From CAZMXP01 sp964570285 (lineage in GTDB: Bacteria; Planctomycetota; PLA2): a DNA stretch of 29,826 bases. Numbering within the stretch: the stretch's first letter is position 1; each line of letters opens with the position of its first letter. The translations under genes and the position numbers were made by a program. The stretch covers positions 1-29,826 of the forward strand of contig CAZMXP010000058.1 in assembly GCA_964570285.1 (NCBI GenBank), read 5' to 3'. Below are positions 28,631 to 29,826 of the stretch, one piece after another. Under the pieces are notes generated by a model. That model did no database searches. It was not told the origin of the DNA and saw nothing but the letters and a program-made list of their open reading frames with translations.

Positions 28631-28636
28631 ATCATA
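28631..28636 (-). promoter_or_regulatory. -10-like hexamer TATGAT for the thioesterase-mqnB-mqnD operon
   Basis: TATGAT on the minus strand ends 7 nt before the ATG at 28623. It is the best -10 match in the window and overlaps two upstream in-frame ATGs, which argues against those as starts. Confidence 0.55.
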
Positions 28637-28650
28637 GCTTGCGGGCCGCT

Positions 28651-28678
28651 GCGGCCGACCGCCTTTGGCGGCGGCCGC
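28651..28678. other. 12-bp hairpin in the divergent thioesterase/flavin-reductase spacer
   Basis: GCGGCCG (28651-28657) pairs with CGGCCGC (28672-28678), and CCGCC with GGCGG inside, around a TTT loop with one bulged A. It lies between the two divergent starts and upstream of both -10-like boxes. It could be a regulator site. Confidence 0.5.
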
Positions 28679-28710
28679 GCGGCCGGCGGGAACGGCACCG
28701 TCCGTTGCGG

Positions 28711-28716
28711 TAGGCT
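28711..28716 (+). promoter_or_regulatory. -10-like hexamer TAGGCT
   Basis: TAGGCT ends 13 nt before the ATG at 28730, giving a leader of about 6 nt. Confidence 0.3.
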
Positions 28717-28729
28717 GGGCGGGACGCCG

Positions 28730-29734
28730 ATGCGCATCGATCCCCGTTCGCTCGACGCCCGCGCGGCCTACCGGCTGATGATCTCGGTCGTCGTGCCGCG
28801 GCCGGTCGCGTGGGTCTCCACGCGCGGGCGCGACGGGTCGGTCAACGCGGCGCCCTTCAGCTACTTCCAGGCGCTTTCGAGCAAGCCGCCGGTCGTGATG
28901 ATCTCGGTCGGGAGCCGGCGCGGCGGCGAGCCGAAGGACACGCGGCGCAACATCGACGAGACCGGCGAGTTCGTGGTCGGGATCGTCTCGGAGGAGAGCG
29001 CCGAGCGCATGGTGAAGACGTCGGTGGACCACCCCTACGGCGTGAGCGAGTTCGGGACCGCGGGGCTCACCGCGCTGCCGAGCGAGATCGTCAGGCCGCC
29101 GCGCATCGCCGAGTGCGGCGTCTCGATGGAGTGCCGGCTCGACCGCGCGCTCGACGTCGGCGGCAGCCGCGTCTTCCTCGGCGAGGTGGTGCTGGTCCAC
29201 CTGCGCGATGAGCTGCTGCTGCCCGACGGCACCGTCGATCCGCTGCGGCTCCGGCCCCTCGCGCGGCTGGGCGGCTCGCAGTACGCGCCCCTGCGCGAGG
29301 TGTTCACCGTGACGGCCGACGATGGCGCCTCCACCGACGAGAGCGAGCTGCTCGCGCACTGGCGGTGGACCCGCGAGCGCACGGTCGCGATGGCGCGGGC
29401 GCTCGCCCCCGCCGACCTCGCCGCCCGCGGCGGCGGCATGACCGTCGGCCGCATGCTCCGCCACCTCGCGGGATGCACGCAGCTCCTGCGCCTCACGCTC
29501 GAGGGGCGCCCGGAGGAGGACGAGATCAAGGAGTGGGACGAGAGCTGGACGCCCGGCCGCATCGCCGGCGAACTCGCCGACGACGCGGCGCGTTTCGCCG
29601 CCGCGATGCGCGCCTTCCTCCCGCGCGAGCGCGACAGGCTGCGCCGGATGGTCCGCCACGAGGCGTGGCACCAGGGCCAGATCGCGGCGCTGCTGCGCGA
29701 CCGATTCGGCGAGTCGGAACTCTGGCGGGTATAG
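28730..29734 (+). CDS. Flavin reductase-like domain fused to a DinB-like domain
   Basis: A 334-aa two-domain protein. Residues about 1-195 form a flavin reductase/flavoredoxin-like FMN-binding domain (ISVVVPRPVAWVSTRGRDGS, NAAPFSYFQALSSKPPVVMI, DTRRNIDETGEFVV). Residues about 205-334 are a DinB-like four-helix bundle: ELLAHWRWTRERTVAMARAL, GRMLRHLAGCTQLL and VRHEAWHQGQIAALL, with three histidines in the places that bind metal in DinB/DinB_2 proteins. Nothing between them suggests a lost stop or frameshift, so the fusion looks real. DinB-like domains include thiol-S-transferases and hydrolases that use small thiols; a coupled flavin/thiol redox role is possible but inferred. The upstream frame to 28613 is not used. 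Confidence 0.88.
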   Translation: MRIDPRSLDARAAYRLMISVVVPRPVAWVSTRGRDGSVNAAPFSYFQALSSKPPVVMISVGSRRGGEPKDTRRNIDETGEFVVGIVSEESAERMVKTSVDHPYGVSEFGTAGLTALPSEIVRPPRIAECGVSMECRLDRALDVGGSRVFLGEVVLVHLRDELLLPDGTVDPLRLRPLARLGGSQYAPLREVFTVTADDGASTDESELLAHWRWTRERTVAMARALAPADLAARGGGMTVGRMLRHLAGCTQLLRLTLEGRPEEDEIKEWDESWTPGRIAGELADDAARFAAAMRAFLPRERDRLRRMVRHEAWHQGQIAALLRDRFGESELWRV

Positions 29735-29826
29735 GGCCTGTCTGAAAACCCCGCCTGGAGTCGGGCGGCTGCGGCTGCGCCGGGACTGCGTCGCGCCGGC
29801 TCGCCGCATTTCTCCGTCAATGCGGG

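Overview
The window is a very GC-rich bacterial chromosomal segment. Real genes have third codon positions that are almost all G or C. The gene content suggests a Gram-negative, free-living bacterium, possibly Planctomycetota or a related uncultured phylum: DUF1501 and DUF1800 partners, many lipoproteins, TPR and HEAT proteins, futalosine-pathway menaquinone genes, a three-gene transhydrogenase and selenocysteine use. This placement is inference; there is no rRNA here to confirm it. A 10-N gap inside pntB shows the sequence is a scaffold, probably a draft or metagenome assembly.

Layout. Positions 1-6029 hold a small unknown gene on the minus strand, then mrfA (DUF1998 helicase), a membrane-anchored redoxin whose catalytic Cys codon is TGA (probable selenocysteine), mrfB (exonuclease) and birA. 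Positions 6085-9118 hold an OmpR-type two-component pair and a small membrane protein. Positions 9240-11003 hold a lipoprotein amidase and an alpha/beta hydrolase. Positions 11068-14823 hold divergent TPR and HEAT-repeat exported proteins, followed by a histidine-kinase-like protein that lacks its phospho-acceptor His. Positions 14870-16115 are a mobile-element and repeat region: an IS66 transposase remnant, tRNA-Gly(CCC), a perfect 18-bp palindrome, a dispersed palindromic repeat and two long inverted repeats. Positions 16116-18930 (minus) hold pntA1-pntA2-pntB. Positions 18955-21758 hold an unknown secreted protein, a small membrane protein and an arylsulfotransferase-like lipoprotein. A convergent GT39-like membrane glycosyltransferase lies at 21755-23476. 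DUF1501 and DUF1800 proteins follow at 23646-26728. The window ends with a minus-strand thioesterase-mqnB-mqnD operon and a plus-strand flavin reductase/DinB fusion.

Main points of interest. (1) A probable selenoprotein redoxin, with a SECIS-like hairpin, sits between the two genes of the mitomycin-repair pair mrfA/mrfB. (2) A dispersed palindromic repeat has entered the mqnD reading frame in frame, and a 57-bp tandem duplication followed. (3) At least nine genes have a -10-like hexamer ending only 6-8 nt before the start codon, which points to widespread leaderless transcription and helps to choose starts. (4) An 11-bp-period direct repeat lies upstream of the two-component operon, in the layout expected for an OmpR/PhoB-type operator.

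All functions are assigned by reading motifs in the translations; no database search was run.
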